From the NCBI RefSeq assembly GCF_000711195.1, contig NZ_JOMR01000001.1:186001-250000 (forward strand): 64,000 bases of DNA. The letters are read 5' to 3'. Shown here piece by piece: positions 61,354-64,000 of this stretch (positions within the stretch are counted from its first letter, which is position 1; each line of letters starts with the position of its first letter). Made by a program: the position numbers and the translations under genes. The notes beneath the pieces are model-generated. The model was not told the DNA's origin. It did not search any database and saw only the letters and a list, made by a program, of their open reading frames with translations. This DNA comes from Thiomicrospira pelophila DSM 1534 (GTDB lineage: Bacteria > Pseudomonadota > Gammaproteobacteria > Thiomicrospirales > Thiomicrospiraceae).

Positions 61354-63174
61354 TTACTTACTGCCGCGGCTGTGACGCTTACGGTCGTTTTCCGTTAGGT
61401 GTTTTTTACGGATACGAACAAAGTGTGGGGTTACCTCAACCAATTCATCTTCATCGATAAATTCTAAGGCTTGTTCCAAACTGAATCGAATTGGCGGTGT
61501 TAGAACGATGGCTTCATCCGTGCCTGATGCACGCATGTTGGTCAACTGCTTACCTTTAAGTGGGTTAACAGTTAAGTCGTTTGCGCGACTGTGCAAGCCG
61601 ATTACTTGACCTTCATATACTTCATCACCATGGCCAATAAATAGGCGACCACGTTCCTGAAGGTTGAATAGAGCAAAACCAAGCGCTTTACCCGTACCCA
61701 TTGAAATCAATACACCACGCGTACGCTCACCTACTGTACCTTCAAACTTAGGTCCGTAATGAGAGAAGCTACTGAAGATCAGGCCGTTACCTTGGGTCGC
61801 GGTCATGAATTCAGTACGGAAGCCAATCAAACCACGTGAAGGAATGATAAAGTCGATACGTACACGACCTTGGCCGTCCGGAACCATGTCCGTCATTTCA
61901 GCTTTACGAATACCAAGCTGCTCCATCACGGTGCCTTGGCTTTCTTCTGGTACATCAACGGTTAAAGTTTCGTATGGTTCTTGAACTTGTCCATCCACTT
62001 CACGGAAGATAACTTCTGGACGAGACACACCAAGCTCAAATCCTTCACGACGCATGTTCTCAATTAACACTGACAAGTGAAGTTCACCACGGCCAGATAC
62101 ACGGAATTTGTTTGCATCTTCGGTGTCTTCTACACGCAGTGCTACGTTAGTTAATAACTCTTTGTCCAAGCGTTCACGGATTTGACGTGAAGTAAGAAGT
62201 TTCCCGTCCTGACCTACAAACGGTGAGGTGTTAACTTGGAAAGTCATACTTACCGTTGGTTCATCAACGGTCAAAGCCGGTAATGCTTCTGGGTGGTTTG
62301 GATCACAAAGGGTATCAGAGATATTTAGCGGGTCTAAACCGCTAAATGCAACGATGTCACCGGCGTGAGCTTCTTCAACATTCACGCGATCAAGGCCGTT
62401 AAAACCAAATAACTCAGCCACTTTTGCGTTACGTTTTTTGCCATCTTTATCGACAACTGCTACTGGCATACCGACCTGAACCGCACCACGCTTGATACGA
62501 CCCGTGCCGATAACACCTTTATATGTGTCATAAGACAAAGAAATACACTGCAACTGGAAAGGTCCACCCAGATCAACTTCCGGTGGTGAAACCTTGTCAA
62601 CGATGGTTTGGAAAACCGGCTGCATGTCACCTGAACGTACATCCGCATCAAAACCAGCATAACCATTAAAACCAGAAGCGAATAGGATTGGGAAATCCAT
62701 TTGTTCGTCAGTCGCACCTAAACGGTCAAACAAATCGAAAGTTTGGTCAACAACCCAGTCAGGACGAGCCGCATCGCGGTCAACTTTGTTAACCACAACG
62801 ATTGGCTTCAAGCCCTGCTGTAATGCTTTTTGGGTTACAAAACGTGTTTGTGGCATTGGGCCTTCCACCGCGTCTACCAACAATAGAACCGAATCTACCA
62901 TCGACAAAATACGCTCTACTTCACCACCGAAGTCGGCGTGACCTGGGGTGTCAACGATGTTGATGCGGTAGTCGTTCCATAGAACAGCGGTGTTTTTTGA
63001 CAGAATCGTGATACCACGTTCTTTTTCCTGATCATTCGAGTCCATCATGCGCTCGCCGTGATCTTTACGGGCGTCCAATGTGCCGGATTGTCTTAAAAGT
63101 TGGTCAACCAATGTGGTTTTGCCGTGGTCAACGTGAGCGATAATTGCGATGTTACGAATATGATCGGTGGTCAT
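61354..63174 (-). CDS. typA: Ribosome-associated GTPase TypA/BipA
   Basis: TypA (BipA) is an EF-G-like GTPase that binds ribosomes and helps 50S assembly and stress adaptation. The 606-residue protein has G1 AHVDHGKTTLVDQLL, RGITILSKNTAV, DTPGHADFGGEVERI, NKVDRDAARPDW, then domains II, III and V with PRRPHDT-like RKAEMTDMVPDGQGRVRIDF and PSRGLIGFRTEFMTATQGNG. The conserved length leaves no room for the palindrome, and no copy lies in this gene. It heads typA-pip. Confidence 0.97.
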   Translation of the reverse strand: MTTDHIRNIAIIAHVDHGKTTLVDQLLRQSGTLDARKDHGERMMDSNDQEKERGITILSKNTAVLWNDYRINIVDTPGHADFGGEVERILSMVDSVLLLVDAVEGPMPQTRFVTQKALQQGLKPIVVVNKVDRDAARPDWVVDQTFDLFDRLGATDEQMDFPILFASGFNGYAGFDADVRSGDMQPVFQTIVDKVSPPEVDLGGPFQLQCISLSYDTYKGVIGTGRIKRGAVQVGMPVAVVDKDGKKRNAKVAELFGFNGLDRVNVEEAHAGDIVAFSGLDPLNISDTLCDPNHPEALPALTVDEPTVSMTFQVNTSPFVGQDGKLLTSRQIRERLDKELLTNVALRVEDTEDANKFRVSGRGELHLSVLIENMRREGFELGVSRPEVIFREVDGQVQEPYETLTVDVPEESQGTVMEQLGIRKAEMTDMVPDGQGRVRIDFIIPSRGLIGFRTEFMTATQGNGLIFSSFSHYGPKFEGTVGERTRGVLISMGTGKALGFALFNLQERGRLFIGHGDEVYEGQVIGLHSRANDLTVNPLKGKQLTNMRASGTDEAIVLTPPIRFSLEQALEFIDEDELVEVTPHFVRIRKKHLTENDRKRHSRGSK

Positions 63175-63358
63175 GAATAAAGCCTGTAGAAACTAACTAA
63201 AAATAAAGAAGCGGATTATACTGCAAAAATCAAACTCTTTTTTGGCTAAATGCTATGAAAAATCAAATAAATACCGTCGTTATGATTTGGTTTTTAGCTA
63301 AAACGATCGACTTCATTAAAAATCAATCTATAACGCGAAAGATGGTTTTTGCGGCTAT

Positions 63359-64000
63359 TTAAAGCTTTCGACTAATAGATAGTCCAAGTGTCGTAGTTTC
63401 AGTATTGTCATAACCAGCAAACACGCCAAAGCTAATCAGCGGCGAGAGTAGAACGCTCAGTGATGCCTCTACAGATACTTGATCGTCTAATGATTGATAC
63501 TGGCTTTGCTGATAACTGGTTGATGCAGCTAATAACAAGTTGGAGCTAAGTTGATGTCCTAGACCAATCGACGCAGACCCCGTGTTTTGTATATCAGAAC
63601 CAGATACTTTGCCATTAAAGCTGTAGCCTAAGTGGCCAAATACAGAGCTGCTTTGTTTGATAGGCTGAAAGAGTTGCACCTGCAGACCTAGATCATCTTT
63701 TCCTGTGCTAAGGCCTTTATTTGAATCACCGGTGGCCAGTTTATAAATCAGTGCTCCTGTAATGGAGGGGTATTGAATCCATTCATAGCCCAGTCTCAAA
63801 TAGGTGTCACCCAAGCCATTCACGGTTTGACTAACCTGGTTTTGCTCAGTCGTCATTCTATTCCATGAGGTGGAAATACTATATTGCCATGCATCTTGAT
63901 AGGTTGATATGCTGAATGGCACGCTCCAAGATGTGACAGGATTTTGATCGGTTAGGTTATTTTGTCCGTTTAAATAGTAAACACCTGAAGAAATATAGGT
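63359..64000 (-). CDS. Outer-membrane protein, 5' end beyond the window
   Basis: The frame is open from the stop at 63359 to the window edge, so the gene is truncated at its 5' side and the GTG at 63922 is not its true start. The visible 213 residues are rich in Ser, Gly, Gln and Tyr with alternating strands: YISSGVYYLNGQ, WQYSISTSWNRM, TYLRLGYEWIQYPSITGALIYKL, FGHLGYSFNG, VEASLSVLLSPLISFGVFAG and a closing TTTLGLSISRKL. This is a beta-barrel pattern, like the transporter / phenol-MetA-pathway-like outer-membrane proteins; substrate unknown. It is separated from typA by a 184-base spacer (63175-63358) without a clear gene. Confidence 0.6.
   Translation of the reverse strand, partial: TYISSGVYYLNGQNNLTDQNPVTSWSVPFSISTYQDAWQYSISTSWNRMTTEQNQVSQTVNGLGDTYLRLGYEWIQYPSITGALIYKLATGDSNKGLSTGKDDLGLQVQLFQPIKQSSSVFGHLGYSFNGKVSGSDIQNTGSASIGLGHQLSSNLLLAASTSYQQSQYQSLDDQVSVEASLSVLLSPLISFGVFAGYDNTETTTLGLSISRKL

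Overview
The window looks like the origin-proximal chromosome of a sulfur-oxidising gammaproteobacterium of the Thiomicrospira / Thiomicrorhabdus / Hydrogenovibrio type. The reasons are the gammaproteobacterial gene orders rpmH-rnpA-yidC, dnaA-dnaN and yicC-rph-rdgB-hemW, moderate GC with AT-rich spacers, and sulfide-oxidation genes (flavocytochrome c sulfide dehydrogenase, sulfide:quinone oxidoreductase, a DsrE-family protein) set among housekeeping genes. The genus is an inference. No insertion sequence, prophage, CRISPR array or rRNA gene was seen. Two tRNA genes (Leu-UAG, Phe-GAA) lie at 26.9-27.1 kb.

Layout. 0-6 kb: ribosome/RNase P/insertase genes, a TSUP transporter, a candidate oriC with three DnaA boxes, dnaA and dnaN. 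6-13 kb: fccAB-like sulfide dehydrogenase, an exported ATP-dependent DNA ligase, glmS, DsrE-like protein, SQR. 13-17 kb: molybdenum-cofactor genes moaA-moaD-moaE-moeA-moaC behind a structured leader. 17-23 kb: copper-resistance genes (cupredoxin, copB, copA) divergent from a copRS two-component pair, with two dyad operators between them. 23-31 kb: a fliS-like gene, luxS-mtnN-purT, an exported protein with an internal duplication, tRNAs, a metallo-beta-lactamase-fold protein lacking its main metal motif, and a small stress/iron group including an encapsulated-ferritin homologue without a visible cargo tail. 31-39 kb: an Old Yellow Enzyme, ovothiol genes ovoA-ovoB and the selenouridine pair selD-selU. 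39-51 kb: two PAS chemoreceptors, a FIST-PAS-GGDEF-EAL protein, adk, a fructosamine-kinase homologue and mrcA. 51-64 kb: yicC / rph-rdgB-hemW-asmA, rhlE, an HPt signalling trio, pip, typA and the truncated start of an outer-membrane protein gene.

The most striking signal is not a gene. The 12-base perfect palindrome ACCAGGCCTGGT occurs 25 times, and its 10-base core CCAGGCCTGG three more times, where chance predicts about 0.004 copies of the 12-mer in 64 kb. Sixteen copies lie inside genes, in all three reading frames (read as QAW, PGLV or TRPG). Nine lie between genes, usually just after a stop codon, and several of those are enlarged into longer hairpins, one a perfect 48-base palindrome at 58596-58643. 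This resembles the highly iterated palindrome (HIP1) class of cyanobacteria or DNA-uptake-sequence systems. The exported LigE-type ligase, a family linked to naturally transformable bacteria, makes an uptake role worth testing, but that link is inference.

Gene starts were adjusted from the longest open frame where a Shine-Dalgarno site or family alignment argued for a shorter form (for example dnaA at a TTG, moaA, moeA, luxS, rph, rdgB, fccA, ligE).
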